Positions 35,852 to 46,670 are shown, numbered from the stretch's first letter. The stretch is DNA of 64,000 nucleotides from Burkholderiaceae bacterium (GCA_023954135.1 JAMLIN010000004.1:62001-126000), one strand, 5' to 3'. Translations and numbers: made by a program. Notes: generated by a model from the sequence alone, not told the origin.

Positions 35852-36898
35852 CTAGCGAAGCGCCGCGATCTCCCTGCGAAACTCCGCGAGGACCTGCTTC
35901 GCGTTCGCGAGGCCTTCCTGCTCGGCGAGCTCGATCCAGGCGCGCTCGATGCCGGCAGTCCTTGCCCTGATCTGCCCGACGAAAGCCGCGTCAGCGGTGA
36001 TCGCCCCGATGCCTTCGGCCTGCTGCAGCGCAAGGCTGCGCCGATCCTCGATGTCCCAGTGGCGACCGAAGTGCGCCGCGACGGCTTCGCCCGAGAGCTG
36101 CCCGATGATCTCCCGGTCCCTGCCCGGGATGCGCTCCCAGGCGTGGCGGTTCATCACGAAGGCGAAGCTGGTGTTGTAGAGCCCGCCCGGGATCGCGCTG
36201 CGATGCCGTAGCAGCTTCCCGAGCCCGAGGGAGCGGACCGATTCGGCCGGCAGGAGCACGCCGTCGACCCCGCCGGAGGCGAGCAGCTCGCTCGACTGCG
36301 ACGCCGGCGCAAGCCGCGCATCGATGCCGATCGCCCGGGCGACTTCACTCGCCATGCCGCCACCGACGCGGATCCGGAGCCCGGCGAGATCGGCGATCCG
36401 CGCGACCGGCCGCCGGACATTGAAGATCATTCCGGGGCCATGCGTGAACACGCCGAGCACCTTCAGGCCGCGATGCTCGTCGAACTTCGCGAGATGCCTC
36501 TCGTGGATGCGCTGGTAGGCGATGGAGGTGGCGACAGCGGAGTCGCCGAGAAACGGGAGCTCGGCGATCCGCGTCAGCCGATAGCCGTCCGGCGTATGGC
36601 CGTGGATGCTGTAGGCGATATCGACCAGGCCGTCGCGCACCGCATCGAAGGTCCGCGGCGCGGGCGCGACCGGCCGGGGCAGGATCCGGCAGCGCACCCG
36701 ACCTTCGGTCGCCGTCGCGACATCGTCGCACCAGGCGGCCTGGGCGATCGAGAGCGCATGGGTCGGAGCGGCCCAGCTCGATGCGGTCAGGACGACCTGG
36801 GCCGCGGCGCCCTGGGCGAGCGCCAGTCCCGCGGCCAGCAGGCCGGACGCGATCAGGCCCCTGCGCGCGGCTGCCCGGGATGGCGTTGCGGACGGCAT
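35852..36898 (-). CDS. TRAP transporter solute-binding protein (DctP family)
   Basis: DctP-type proteins bind organic acids in the periplasm. The 348-residue precursor has a signal peptide (about 15-35, ending AAA) and the segments VLTASSWAAPTHAL, DGLVDIAYSIHG, LAGLRIRVGG and FVMNRHAWERIP typical of the family. No DctQ/DctM membrane genes are adjacent, so it is an orphan here. It follows the glycosyltransferase gene by four bases in the same direction, which may be co-transcription without functional link. Confidence 0.85.
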   Translation of the reverse strand: MPSATPSRAAARRGLIASGLLAAGLALAQGAAAQVVLTASSWAAPTHALSIAQAAWCDDVATATEGRVRCRILPRPVAPAPRTFDAVRDGLVDIAYSIHGHTPDGYRLTRIAELPFLGDSAVATSIAYQRIHERHLAKFDEHRGLKVLGVFTHGPGMIFNVRRPVARIADLAGLRIRVGGGMASEVARAIGIDARLAPASQSSELLASGGVDGVLLPAESVRSLGLGKLLRHRSAIPGGLYNTSFAFVMNRHAWERIPGRDREIIGQLSGEAVAAHFGRHWDIEDRRSLALQQAEGIGAITADAAFVGQIRARTAGIERAWIELAEQEGLANAKQVLAEFRREIAALR

Positions 36899-36902
36899 CG
36901 CT

Positions 36903-38507
36903 CTAGCGGTGGCAGGCGCGATCGGGGAAGTAGCGATCGCAGAAGTAGCAGGGCCCGGAAGGCAGCCAGGCGGGCACCTGGTACCAGAGCCGCCTGATTT
37001 CCTCGAGCACTTCATCCCGATAGACCTCGTAGCGAAAGCCCCGGCCGGTGACGAACGTGAAGGAAGCGCCGCGCACGTCGATCGTCTCGGCCGTCACCCG
37101 CTCGAAGAAGGCATCGTATTCGCCCGGCTGGTAGCGGTCCTTGCGCAGGATCAGGAAGTCGCGGCCGTCGAGCTCGCGGAAGTCGGCGCGCATGTCGTCG
37201 TGGCGGGCATGGCTCGAGCCGCTCCCGAACACCACGACGCGGCGATCGAGGTTGTACTCGAGCGTCACCGCCGCCGAGTAGCCGTTGCTCGCAAGCACAT
37301 GGCTGTCGAGCCGCTCGCTGCCGATCGCATCGGCGAGCTCGTCGGCGTGCACGGTCATCACCAGGCCCGGATACTGGCGCAAGCCCGACCAGGTTTCGGT
37401 GGGCAGGACGAGCAGCACGGCGATGAGCACCTGGTGGACGATCGCGAAACCGATGCCGAAGCGCAGCGCTCCCCTGCGCGCCCGGTCGCCGCCGGCGCCC
37501 GCCAGGACGAACCAGAGGATCGCGGGCAACGCGAAGCTCGCCAGCCAGTGCAGCCCGATCGTCTTCACCGGCGAGAGCGCGGCGAATATCAGCAGCGGCA
37601 CCGCCGCCAGCCAGGCGCAGGTGTTCGCGGCGATGGCGCGTTCCCGCCCGGCATCGTCGCGGGGGTCGACGGCCGATGCCGCAGCACCCACAGCAGCGTC
37701 CGCCTTGCCCTCGCCGCGCCGGCGCAGCAGGGCCAGCGCCAGCGGCGGCGACATCGCGTAGATCGCGCTCGCGATGTACAGCGCCGGCGTGCTCCAGGAC
37801 AGGCCGGCGCTGTCGTGGCGATTGACGATGTTGAACATCACGTTGGGCCAGCAGTTGGCCGCGTTCCACCAGATCTGGATGACCGCGGCCGGCAGCGAGG
37901 CGAGCACGACGAGGCCGAGGCCGACGAGCTTGCCGCGGCTCGGGCGCCAGACCGAATGCGCGAAGATCGCGATCGCGAGCAGCCCGGCGAAGTACTTCGA
38001 CATCAGCGCGCCGCCCAGCGCGAGACCGCACAGGACGAAGTCGATCCCGGCGCCGGTGCGCTGGGCCCGGACGTAGGCGAGCACCGCGAGGCCCGAGAAG
38101 AACATCAGCGGCACGTCGGTCGTGATCGCGACGTTCCAGACGTTGATCGGGGCGAGCAGCACGAGGCTGCCGGCGAGCCAGGCGAGCGTCTCGTCGTAGC
38201 GGCGCACCGCGGCCACCGCCCCGAAGGCGAGCACTGCCGGCACCAGCAGCGCCGGCAGCCGCAGCACGAGAGTGTGCGACGAGATCGCATCGAGCACCGC
38301 GAGCCACCAGCCCACCATCGGCGGATGATCGTAGAAGCCCCAATCCGGCTCGCGGCCCCAGGCGAGGAAGTAGGCCTCGTCGCCGGTCATCGGCAGGAGG
38401 GCGGCGAACACGATCTTGAACAGGAGCGATGCCAGCAGCAGGACAAGAAACACGCGCCGCGCCTGGGGCATGGATCCGGAAATCGACGAGGGTGGGTTCA
38501 TTCGCAT
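36903..38507 (-). CDS. Glycosyltransferase family 39 membrane protein
   Basis: The roughly 534-residue protein has about ten membrane segments and the GT39/ArnT-like loop with the acidic motif MTGDEAYFLAWGREPDWGFYDHPPMVG near the N-terminus. It is expected to transfer a sugar from a polyprenyl-phosphate donor to a lipid or protein in the periplasm. The C-terminal 100 residues are soluble and end in a Cys-rich PCYFCDRYFPDRACHR. Starts at 38507, 38501 and 38471 are all possible. Confidence 0.85.
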   Translation of the reverse strand: MRMNPPSSISGSMPQARRVFLVLLLASLLFKIVFAALLPMTGDEAYFLAWGREPDWGFYDHPPMVGWWLAVLDAISSHTLVLRLPALLVPAVLAFGAVAAVRRYDETLAWLAGSLVLLAPINVWNVAITTDVPLMFFSGLAVLAYVRAQRTGAGIDFVLCGLALGGALMSKYFAGLLAIAIFAHSVWRPSRGKLVGLGLVVLASLPAAVIQIWWNAANCWPNVMFNIVNRHDSAGLSWSTPALYIASAIYAMSPPLALALLRRRGEGKADAAVGAAASAVDPRDDAGRERAIAANTCAWLAAVPLLIFAALSPVKTIGLHWLASFALPAILWFVLAGAGGDRARRGALRFGIGFAIVHQVLIAVLLVLPTETWSGLRQYPGLVMTVHADELADAIGSERLDSHVLASNGYSAAVTLEYNLDRRVVVFGSGSSHARHDDMRADFRELDGRDFLILRKDRYQPGEYDAFFERVTAETIDVRGASFTFVTGRGFRYEVYRDEVLEEIRRLWYQVPAWLPSGPCYFCDRYFPDRACHR

Positions 38508-38532
38508 GCGGGTCAAACCAGTGGGCCGGGCG

Positions 38533-38564
38533 GAAAGAAAAAGGCGCACATCGCTGTGCGCCTT
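38533..38564 (-). terminator. Intrinsic terminator downstream of lptFG
   Basis: AAGGCGCACA and TGTGCGCCTT form a perfect ten-base stem with a TCGC loop. On the minus strand it is followed by a T-rich run. It lies about 200 bases after lptG; the sequence between (38565-38760) shows no gene. Confidence 0.8.
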
Positions 38565-38760
38565 GAATGGCAGACTGGCTGCCTCTCCTCCTCCTCGATC
38601 CGGGCGCTGCCGCATGCGCGGAGCGCCGAATGAACCCGATCGTAACCAATGCGCATGGGAGTGTCCAACGCTTTGTTACAACTTCGCGGGGCATCCGCAT
38701 GCTGCGCTGCAACGAACATTCCGCCCCAAGCACACGGGATGGATGCGACGCACTGCGGCA

Positions 38761-39894
38761 TCAACGCGCCCGATCGACCCAGGCCAGCATGCCGAGCGCG
38801 AGCACCAGCGCACCGAAGCTCGGCAGGCTCACCGAGATCCAGGCGGGCCAGGTATTGAGCAGGCCGAGGTTCGAGAACAGGCCGTTGAGGAAATGAAAGG
38901 CGATGCCGAGCATCACGGCGGCGAACACCTTGAAGCCGACCCCGCCCGCGCGCGCCTGCATGTAGGCCGAAGGCAGCGCGAGCGCGAGCATGACCAGCAC
39001 CGCGAACGGATAGACGATCTTCTTCCAGAGCGCGATCTCGTAGCGGCTCGCATCCTGCTGGTTGCTCTTCATGTACGAGATGTAGCGATAGAGGTTCCAG
39101 GCGCTCATCCGGTCGGCATCGACGAGCAGCACCGACAGCAGGCTCGGCGACAGCTCGGAGCGCCAGCTCATGCGCTCGCTGGCGCTGCGGGTGGCGCCGA
39201 GCACGGCGGCCTCCTCGTCGGCCTCCACCCTGGGCACCTCGATCTCCTTCACGTCGTCGAAGATCCAGGTGTTGTCGCGCTGCCAGGTTGCCCGCTCGGC
39301 CTCGATGATGCGCAGGAGATTGAGCCCGGCATCGAACTCGAACACCCGCACCCGGTTGACCGAGCCGTCGGGGTCGAGCTCGCCGATGTTGACGAAGCGC
39401 TGGACCTGCAGCTCGCCGTTGGGATCACGCAGCGCATCCTTGATCCAGATGCCGCTGCGCAGCTGGCCGCCGACCGCGGCGCCGAGCGCGCCGAAGCGCA
39501 CCGACTGCGCGAGGCGCTCGGCCGCCGGGGCGACGAACTCCCCCACCGCCGCGGTGAGCACCGCCAGCCAGATCCCGATCACCGCCAGGGAGGCGAGCGC
39601 GCGCCGGCGGCCGAGCCCGGCCGCGCGCATCGCCGTGAACTCCGAGTTCGAGGCGAACTGGGCCATCGCGTAGACCGCGCCGATCAGGGTGGCCACGGGC
39701 ATCAGCTCGTAGAAGTGACTCGGCAGGCCGAGCAGGACGAAGACGAACGCGTGGCCGATCCGGTAGCCGCCGCGGCCGACGTCCTCGATCTCGTAGAGGA
39801 AGTCGAAGATCGTGAACAGGGCCAGGAAGCCCGCGAGCACGAACAGGACCGCGACGCGCACCTCGCGGCCGATGTAGGCGCGCAGCAGCCTCAT
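38761..39894 (-). CDS. lptG: LPS export permease LptG
   Basis: LptG and LptF form the inner-membrane channel of the Lpt ABC exporter that extracts lipopolysaccharide. The 377-residue protein has the YjgP/YjgQ layout: two N-terminal membrane segments, a large periplasmic beta-jellyroll (about 115-265) and further C-terminal membrane segments (from about 285). EFTAMRAAGLGRRR is the cytoplasmic coupling region. It overlaps lptF by four bases. Confidence 0.95.
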   Translation of the reverse strand: MRLLRAYIGREVRVAVLFVLAGFLALFTIFDFLYEIEDVGRGGYRIGHAFVFVLLGLPSHFYELMPVATLIGAVYAMAQFASNSEFTAMRAAGLGRRRALASLAVIGIWLAVLTAAVGEFVAPAAERLAQSVRFGALGAAVGGQLRSGIWIKDALRDPNGELQVQRFVNIGELDPDGSVNRVRVFEFDAGLNLLRIIEAERATWQRDNTWIFDDVKEIEVPRVEADEEAAVLGATRSASERMSWRSELSPSLLSVLLVDADRMSAWNLYRYISYMKSNQQDASRYEIALWKKIVYPFAVLVMLALALPSAYMQARAGGVGFKVFAAVMLGIAFHFLNGLFSNLGLLNTWPAWISVSLPSFGALVLALGMLAWVDRAR

Positions 39895-40997
39895 GCGGCC
39901 CGCCGGGACCGCGCCGGCAGCCAGCGCCAGAGGCTGCGCCGCGGCAGGCGGGTGCGGGTGAAGTACATCCAGCCCACGACCACGGCGATGCAGGCATGCG
40001 ATGCCCAGACCCCGATCGAGAAGGGCAGGCGCTCCTGCGCCACCCAGGCCTGGGTCAGCGTCATCAGGTTGTTGTAGACGACGTAGATCAGCAGGGCGAT
40101 CACGAGGTTGATCGAGCGCCCCATGCGCGGATTGACCGAGGCGAGCGGAATCGCCAGCAGCGCCAGCAGGATCGCCGAGACCGGCTGGGCGACGCGCCAG
40201 GTCAGCTCGCCAAGGTTGCGCGGCGTCGGGTCCGCGATGAGGTCGAGGGTCCCGAGCGCCTTGGTGGAGCGGGTTGCCGACGATCTTTCCTGGGGCTCGA
40301 GCCGCAGGCCATAGCGATCGAAGGACATCATGCGGAAGTCGCCGGCCGACGGCGCGCCGTCGTAGCGGCGTCCCTGCTCGAGGACGAGGAAGCGCTCCTC
40401 GTCGGGCAGCACGAGGATCCGGCCGCTGGACGACACGACGATGGTGAGCTCGTCGCCCTTTTGCTGGGTGACGAAGACGTTGCGTACTTCGGTCTGCTCG
40501 TCGTCGAGCGATTCGACGAAGAAGACCCGGTTGCCGCCGGCCGATTCGCGGAACTGCCCGGCGGCGGCGCGCGAGATGTCCTGGCGCTGCTCGAAGCGGG
40601 ACTGGTACTCGCCGCTCTGCACGTTGGCCCAGGGGGCGATGACCAGCGACAGGATGCCGACCAGCACCGCGAAAGGCAGCGCGAATCCCATGACCGGCCG
40701 GATCCAGGCGGCGATGCTCAGGCCGTTGGCCTGCCAGATGACCATCTCGGCATCGCGCCAGGCGCGGGTGAACGCGATCAGGATCGCGCAGTAGAGGGTC
40801 AGGACGAGAAGGATGGAGAGGTAGTTGACGGTGGAGAACGCGAGCAGCGGCAGCACGCTCGCGGGATCGACCCGTCCGGTGGCGGCGCGCCCGAGCATGC
40901 GCACCAGCATCGTGGTCACCAGGATCGTGAACAGCGCGGAGAAGACGACGCCGGCAAGGCTTCCTAGTTCCCGGCGCAGCGCGGTCTTGAGCAGCAT
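39891..40997 (-). CDS. lptF: LPS export permease LptF
   Basis: The 368-residue partner of LptG has the same topology, with the coupling segment DAEMVIWQANGLSIAAWIRP and a periplasmic domain at about 105-260. It is divergent from pepA, an arrangement common in beta- and gammaproteobacteria. The ATPase LptB is not in this window. Confidence 0.95.
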   Translation of the reverse strand: MLLKTALRRELGSLAGVVFSALFTILVTTMLVRMLGRAATGRVDPASVLPLLAFSTVNYLSILLVLTLYCAILIAFTRAWRDAEMVIWQANGLSIAAWIRPVMGFALPFAVLVGILSLVIAPWANVQSGEYQSRFEQRQDISRAAAGQFRESAGGNRVFFVESLDDEQTEVRNVFVTQQKGDELTIVVSSSGRILVLPDEERFLVLEQGRRYDGAPSAGDFRMMSFDRYGLRLEPQERSSATRSTKALGTLDLIADPTPRNLGELTWRVAQPVSAILLALLAIPLASVNPRMGRSINLVIALLIYVVYNNLMTLTQAWVAQERLPFSIGVWASHACIAVVVGWMYFTRTRLPRRSLWRWLPARSRRAA

Positions 40998-41058
40998 CGG
41001 TCGGTTTCGGGCAGGGGCTGGGCTTGCGATCCGCGGCAGCCGGCTTTCGCCGGCTCGC

Positions 41059-41064
41059 TATAAT
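41059..41064 (+). promoter_or_regulatory. -10 box for pepA
   Basis: TATAAT lies 67 bases before the pepA start in the 133-base divergent region. It is preceded by a small hairpin (AGCCGGCTTTCGCCGGCT) where the -35 would be, and no good -35 is seen. Confidence 0.5.
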
Positions 41065-41130
41065 CGGCGCTTGCAAACCAAGGCGTCAGCACCGCGCCGA
41101 TCCGCCCCTCGTTGCGCTGGAGAAGAATCG

Positions 41131-42612
41131 ATGCAATTTAGCACAAAGGCCCTCCCGATCGACAAGGCCAGGACGGGCTGCGTCGTCGTCCCGGTGCTCG
41201 CCGGTGGCAAGCTCGGCGCCACCGCCGGGGCCATCGACGCCGCGACCGGCAAGCGCCTTGCCGCGGCGCTGGCGACGGGCGATCTCGCATCGAAGGCCGG
41301 CTCGACGCTGCTCGTGCATCTCGAAGGCCCGGTCGCGCGGGCCCTGCTCGTGGCGACCGGCGACAAGTCGACAGTGGACGAGCGGGCCTACGCCCAGGCC
41401 GCGCGCGGCGCATTCCGCAGCCTGCGCGGCCAGGGCGCCAGGGACGCGATCGTCCTGCTGCACGAAGTCGAGGTCGAGGGCCGGGATCTCGACTGGAAGA
41501 TCCGCAATGCGGCGCTCGCCGCGCGCGAGGCGGCCTACCGCTTCGATCGCTTCAAGAGCAAACCCGACACGACACCGGCCGGACCGGCGTCGATCGCCTT
41601 CGCGGTCGACAAGGCCGACCAGGCGGCGGCTCGCACCGCGGCCGCCCGGGCCACGGCGATCGCCAACGGCATGGACCTCGCCCGCGACCTCGGCAACACC
41701 CCGGGCAATGTCTGCACGCCGACCTATCTCGCCCAGGCGGCGCGCGAGCTGGGCCGGGAGTTCGACCTCAAGGTGCAGGTCCTCGGCGAGAAGCAGATGA
41801 CGGCGCTCAAGATGAACGCCCTGCTCGCGGTGGCGCGCGGCTCGGCGCAGCCGCCCCAGCTGATCACCCTCGAGTACCGCGGCGGCCCCGCCCGCCAGGC
41901 GCCGGTGGCCCTGGTCGGCAAGGGCATCACCTTCGACACCGGCGGTATCTCGCTCAAGCCGGCGGGCGAGATGGACGAGATGAAGTGGGACATGTCGGGC
42001 GCCGCGTCGGTCCTCGGCACGGTCCGCGCGGTGGCCGAGATGAAGCTGCCGATCAACCTGGTCGGCATCATCGCGGCGGCCGAGAACATGCCCGGCAGCC
42101 AGGCCACCCGACCCGGGGACATCGTCACCAGCATGTCGGGCCAGACGATCGAGATCCTCAACACCGATGCCGAAGGCCGGCTGGTGCTGTGCGACGCCCT
42201 CACCTACGCGGCCCGCTTCAAGCCTGGCACGGTGATCGACATCGCCACCCTCACCGGCGCCTGCGTGGTGGCGCTCGGCAAGCACCACTCGGGGCTGTTC
42301 TCGCGCGGCGACGCCCTTGCCGGGGAGCTGCTCGCGGCGGGCAGCGACATGGCCGATACCTGCTGGCGCATGCCGCTCGACGAGGAATACCAGGAACTGC
42401 TGAAGTCGCCCTTCGCCGATGTCGCCAACATCGGCGGGCGCTACGGCGGGGCGATCACGGCGGCCTGCTTCCTCGCCCGGTTCACGAAGGACTACGACTG
42501 GGCGCACCTCGACATCGCCGGCACCGCCTGGAATTCTGGCGCCAGCAAGGGATCGACCGGCCGGCCGGTACCGCTGCTGACCGGTTTCCTGATGAACCGG
42601 GCGCGGAGTTGA
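41131..42612 (+). CDS. pepA: Leucyl aminopeptidase PepA (M17)
   Basis: PepA is a two-metal cytosolic aminopeptidase that can also bind DNA. The 493-residue protein has the M17 signature NTDAEGRL (residues 344-351), the metal-site segments VGKGITFDTGGISLKP and KWDMSGAASVLG, and a C-terminal domain with NIGGRYGGAITAACFL. The GGAGA ribosome site supports the ATG at 41131. Confidence 0.96.
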   Translation: MQFSTKALPIDKARTGCVVVPVLAGGKLGATAGAIDAATGKRLAAALATGDLASKAGSTLLVHLEGPVARALLVATGDKSTVDERAYAQAARGAFRSLRGQGARDAIVLLHEVEVEGRDLDWKIRNAALAAREAAYRFDRFKSKPDTTPAGPASIAFAVDKADQAAARTAAARATAIANGMDLARDLGNTPGNVCTPTYLAQAARELGREFDLKVQVLGEKQMTALKMNALLAVARGSAQPPQLITLEYRGGPARQAPVALVGKGITFDTGGISLKPAGEMDEMKWDMSGAASVLGTVRAVAEMKLPINLVGIIAAAENMPGSQATRPGDIVTSMSGQTIEILNTDAEGRLVLCDALTYAARFKPGTVIDIATLTGACVVALGKHHSGLFSRGDALAGELLAAGSDMADTCWRMPLDEEYQELLKSPFADVANIGGRYGGAITAACFLARFTKDYDWAHLDIAGTAWNSGASKGSTGRPVPLLTGFLMNRARS

Positions 42613-42629
42613 GCGCCGGCAGGCCGACG

Positions 42630-43049
42630 ATGACGCAGGTCGATTTCCACTTCAATGCTGCCGACAAGCTGCACTACGCCTGTCGCCTGGTGCGCAAGAT
42701 CCACCGCGCCGGCAAGCGCATCGTGGTGTTCTCGTCGAACCCGTCGCAGCTCGCCGAGTTCGACCGGATGCTGTGGGCCTTCTCGCCGCTGGACTTCATC
42801 CCGCACGTGGCCGTGATCGACAGGCTCGCGCCGGAAACCCCGGTGCTGCTCGCGAGCGGCGATGCGCCGGCTCCGCACCACGAGGTGATGGTCAACCTCG
42901 GCCCCGAGACCCCCGCCCACTTCAGTCGCTTCGACCGCCTCGTCGAGATCGTCTCGGCCGACGAGACGGACCGGGCTGCCGGCCGCGAGCGCTGGAAGTT
43001 CTACCGCGAGCGCGGCTACCCGATGCATCGCCATGACTGCGCCGCCTGA
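42630..43049 (+). CDS. holC: DNA polymerase III chi subunit
   Basis: Chi links the clamp loader to SSB on lagging-strand DNA. The 139-residue protein has the HolC pattern: VDFHFNAADKLHYACRLVRKIHRAGKRIVV, then LDFIPHV and FSRFDRLVEIVS, ending in WKFYRERGYPMHRHD. It lies between pepA and valS, the conserved proteobacterial order. It overlaps the next gene by 17 bases. Confidence 0.93.
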   Translation: MTQVDFHFNAADKLHYACRLVRKIHRAGKRIVVFSSNPSQLAEFDRMLWAFSPLDFIPHVAVIDRLAPETPVLLASGDAPAPHHEVMVNLGPETPAHFSRFDRLVEIVSADETDRAAGRERWKFYRERGYPMHRHDCAA

Positions 43050-43629
43050 ACCCCCGGACGAACCCGATGGCCTGTCCTGGGACGACGAGGACGACCAGGA
43101 CGATCTGGACGACCTGCCGGAGCTGACCGTGCCGCTCGAGGAACCGCTGCCCGATACGGACGACGCGGCGGACGACGCCCACGCCCCACCCGCGGGCGGG
43201 CGGCTGAGGGCGCGGCTCGGCGAGCCCGGCGGCGAGATCGGCATCGGTGCGCCGCCCGCCGACGACACGGCGATCCCGATGCTCACCGAGGTGCTGCCCA
43301 CGCCGGCCCCCGTGCCCGCCCCGGCGCCGCCCGTCGATCGCGCGGCGAGCATTGCGCCCGAAGGCGAGGCCCCCGATCTCGACCGGCTCGCGCTGGAAGT
43401 CCAGGCCGGCGTGCTCGAAAGCCTGCAACTGCGCACCGATGCCCTCATCGAGGGGCCGCTCGACGAACGCCTCCAGGCGGTGATCGAGCTCAGCACCGAG
43501 AGGCTGGTCGACGAGATCCGCGAAACGCTGCGCCAGGCCATCCGCGAAGCGGTCGGCCGCGCGATCAGCGAGGAGCTGGCCCGGGTGCACCGGGCGATCG
43601 ACGAACACGACGAACACCCGCCGATCTGA
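43033..43629 (+). CDS. Acidic low-complexity protein between holC and valS (198 aa)
   Basis: The N-terminal 110 residues are Asp/Glu/Pro-rich and surely disordered. The C-terminal 85 residues are amphipathic helices (LESLQLRTDALIEGPLDERLQAVIELSTERLVDEIRETL). Genes of this kind sit between holC and valS in many betaproteobacteria without known function. Position suggests a link with HolC, which is inference. Confidence 0.75.
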   Translation: MTAPPEPPDEPDGLSWDDEDDQDDLDDLPELTVPLEEPLPDTDDAADDAHAPPAGGRLRARLGEPGGEIGIGAPPADDTAIPMLTEVLPTPAPVPAPAPPVDRAASIAPEGEAPDLDRLALEVQAGVLESLQLRTDALIEGPLDERLQAVIELSTERLVDEIRETLRQAIREAVGRAISEELARVHRAIDEHDEHPPI

Positions 43630-43667
43630 TCCGATGTCGGCACCGCTGAATCCATAGGCCCAGGAAA

Positions 43668-46600
43668 GTGACGAAGAACGCCCCCGCCGAGGCGGCCGCG
43701 AGCGGCTCGCTCGCCAGCAGTTTCGAGCCCCACGCCATCGAATCGCAGTGGTACCGGACCTGGGAGTCGCGGGGCCTGTTCGCCGCCGGCCGCCGCCGCG
43801 ATCGTCCGGCCTTCAGCATCCAGCTGCCGCCGCCGAACGTGACCGGCACCCTGCACATGGGCCATGCGTTCAACCAGACCCTCATGGATGCGCTGACCCG
43901 CTACCACCGCATGCGGGGCGACGATACCCTCTGGCTGCCCGGCACCGACCACGCCGGCATCGCGACCCAGATCGTCGTCGAGCGCCAGCTCGAGGCCGAG
44001 GGCGGCAATCGCCGCGACATCGGCCGCGATGCCTTCGTCGAGCGCGTCTGGCAGTGGAAGGAGCAGTCCGGCTCGACGATCACCCGCCAGATGCGGCGCC
44101 TCGGCGCCTCGACCGACTGGTCGCTCGAGTACTTCACCATGGACGAGAGCCTCTCGATGGTGGTGCGCGAGGTCTTCGTGCGGCTGTTCGAGCAGGGCCT
44201 GCTCTACCGGGGGAAACGCCTCGTCAACTGGGATCCGAAGCTGCGCAGCGCGGTCTCCGACCTCGAGGTCGAGAACTACGACGAGGAAGGCTCGCTCTGG
44301 GAGATCGCCTACCCGCTCGCCGACGGCAGCGGCTCGCTGACCGTGGCGACCACCCGGCCCGAGACCATGCTGGGCGATACCGCGGTGATGGTCCATCCCG
44401 AGGACGAGCGCTACGCCGGGCTCGTCGGCAAGTCGATCCGCCTGCCCCTGTCGGGAGACGCGGAAGACCCGACGACGCCCGAAGGCCAGGCACGGTGGCG
44501 CGAGATCCCGATCATCGCCGACGACTATGTCGACCGCGAGTTCGGCACCGGCGTGGTGAAGGTGACGCCGGCGCACGACTTCAACGACTTCGCGGTCGGC
44601 CAGCGCCACGGCCTGCCCATGATCCGGGTGATCGAGCTCGATGCGAGCATGGGTGACGAAGCGCCGGCGCGCTACCGCGGGCTCGACCGCTTCGAGGCGC
44701 GCAAGCGCGTGGTGGCGGACCTCGAGGCGCTCGGCCTGCTGGTCTCGGTGAAACCCCACCGCCTGATGGTGCCGCGCTGCGAGCGCACCGGCGAGGTGGT
44801 CGAGCCGATGCTCACCGACCAGTGGTTCGTGGCGATGAGCCAGCCCTCGCCCGCCGATTCACCGCTCGGGGGGAAAAGCATCGCCGCACGCGCGCTGGAG
44901 GTGGTGGCCGACGGATCGATCCGCTTCGTGCCGGCGAACTGGACCGCCACCTACAACCACTGGCTCGAGAACATCCAGGACTGGTGCGTGTCGCGCCAGC
45001 TCTGGTGGGGCCACCAGATCCCGGCCTGGTACAAGGCCGATGCCGACGGCGCCCCGATCGACGACGGCACCGTCTTCGTGGCGCGCGACGAAGCCGCCGC
45101 CGCCGCGCAGGCGAAGGCCGCGGGCTGGAACGGCCCGCTGGTGCGCGACCCCGACGTGCTCGACACCTGGTTCTCCTCGGCGCTGGTGCCCTTCTCCTCG
45201 CTGATCGACACCGAGGAACCCTTCGTGAACGGACGGGCGAAGCTGCAGGCCGATCTCGCCCAGTACCTGCCGTCGTCGGTGCTCGTCACCGGTTTCGACA
45301 TCATCTTCTTCTGGGTCGCGCGGATGGTCATGATGACCGTGGCGTTCACCGACACCGTGCCGTTTCGCGACGTCTACGTCCATGCGCTGGTGCGCGACGG
45401 CGACGGGCAGAAGATGTCCAAGTCCAAGGGCAACACGCTCGATCCGATCGACCTCGTCGACGGCATCGACCTCGACTCGCTGATCGACAAGCGCACCAGC
45501 GGCCTGATGAACCCGCGCCAGGCCGATGCGATCGCGAAGAAGACGCGGCGCGAGTATCCGAACGGCATCCCGGCCTTCGGGGCCGATGCGATGCGCTTCA
45601 CCTTCGCATCGCTCGCCACGCCGGGGCGCAACATCAACTTCGATCTCAACCGCTGCGAGGGCTACCGCAACTTCTGCAACAAGCTCTGGAACGCCACCCG
45701 CTTCGTGCTGATGAACTGCGAGGGCCATGACTGCGGGTTCGGGCCGCATGGCGCGGCCGATGGTGCGCCCGGCGATCATCCCGACCTCTCCCCCGCCGAT
45801 CGCTGGATCGTCTCGCGCCTTGCGCGCGTCGCCGGGGAGATCGAGGCCCACTACGCCGACTATCGCTTCGACCTGGTGGCCCGCGCGATCTACGAGTTCA
45901 TCTGGAACGAGTACTGCGACTGGTACCTCGAGCTCGCCAAGGTGCAGCTCGCCGACGCCGATCCGGCGCGCCAGCGCGCCACCCGGCGCACCCTGCTGCA
46001 GGTGCTCGAAGCGACCCTGCGGCTCGCCCATCCGCTCGTCCCGTTCATCACCGAGGAGCTCTGGCAGAAGGTCGCGCCGCTCGCGCATCGCTACGGCGAG
46101 CGCGACGAGCAGGCGCTCGCCGGCGCCGAGCTCGAGGCGGCGCTCGCGCAACGACGCCACTCGATCATGACGCAGCGCGCCACGCTCGGCGAGCCCGAAC
46201 GGATCGACGAGACCGCCGAAGCCTGGATCGCCGGACTGCGCGCCGTGGTCGACGCCTGCCGCGCGCTGCGCGGCGAGATGGGCTTGTCACCCGCGCAACG
46301 CCTGCCGCTGGTCGCCGAGGGCGACGCCGCCCAGCTCGCGGCCTGGGCGCCCTACCTGAAGGCGCTCGCCCGGCTCTCCGAGGTCGAGCTGGTCGAGGCC
46401 CTGCCGACCGATTCGCCGGCGCCGGTGCAGATCGTCGGGCAGTCCCGGCTGATGCTGCGTGTCGAGATCGACGTCGCCGCCGAGCGCGAGCGCCTCGGGC
46501 GCGAGATCGCCCGGCTCGACGGCGAGATCGCGAAGGCCGGTGCCAAGCTCGCGAACCCCAAGTTCGCCGAACGCGCGCCGGCGGCCATCGTGGCGCAGGA

Positions 46601-46670
46601 ACGAGGACGGCTCGCCGAGTTCGAATCCCTGCGCGCGCGGGTCGGCGAGCAGCTCGGGCGCCTGGGCTAG
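43668..46670 (+). CDS. valS: Valyl-tRNA synthetase
   Basis: ValS charges tRNA-Val and edits mischarged threonine. The 1000-residue protein has the HIGH motif as HMGH (63-66, after PPPNVTGTL), the editing domain with [19 protein letters not shown], the KMSKS motif at about 582-586 and a C-terminal coiled coil (about 940-1000). The only start between the in-frame stop at 43647 and the conserved region is the GTG at 43668, with AGGA very close, so initiation may be weak. Confidence 0.95.
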   Translation: MTKNAPAEAAASGSLASSFEPHAIESQWYRTWESRGLFAAGRRRDRPAFSIQLPPPNVTGTLHMGHAFNQTLMDALTRYHRMRGDDTLWLPGTDHAGIATQIVVERQLEAEGGNRRDIGRDAFVERVWQWKEQSGSTITRQMRRLGASTDWSLEYFTMDESLSMVVREVFVRLFEQGLLYRGKRLVNWDPKLRSAVSDLEVENYDEEGSLWEIAYPLADGSGSLTVATTRPETMLGDTAVMVHPEDERYAGLVGKSIRLPLSGDAEDPTTPEGQARWREIPIIADDYVDREFGTGVVKVTPAHDFNDFAVGQRHGLPMIRVIELDASMGDEAPARYRGLDRFEARKRVVADLEALGLLVSVKPHRLMVPRCERTGEVVEPMLTDQWFVAMSQPSPADSPLGGKSIAARALEVVADGSIRFVPANWTATYNHWLENIQDWCVSRQLWWGHQIPAWYKADADGAPIDDGTVFVARDEAAAAAQAKAAGWNGPLVRDPDVLDTWFSSALVPFSSLIDTEEPFVNGRAKLQADLAQYLPSSVLVTGFDIIFFWVARMVMMTVAFTDTVPFRDVYVHALVRDGDGQKMSKSKGNTLDPIDLVDGIDLDSLIDKRTSGLMNPRQADAIAKKTRREYPNGIPAFGADAMRFTFASLATPGRNINFDLNRCEGYRNFCNKLWNATRFVLMNCEGHDCGFGPHGAADGAPGDHPDLSPADRWIVSRLARVAGEIEAHYADYRFDLVARAIYEFIWNEYCDWYLELAKVQLADADPARQRATRRTLLQVLEATLRLAHPLVPFITEELWQKVAPLAHRYGERDEQALAGAELEAALAQRRHSIMTQRATLGEPERIDETAEAWIAGLRAVVDACRALRGEMGLSPAQRLPLVAEGDAAQLAAWAPYLKALARLSEVELVEALPTDSPAPVQIVGQSRLMLRVEIDVAAERERLGREIARLDGEIAKAGAKLANPKFAERAPAAIVAQERGRLAEFESLRARVGEQLGRLG

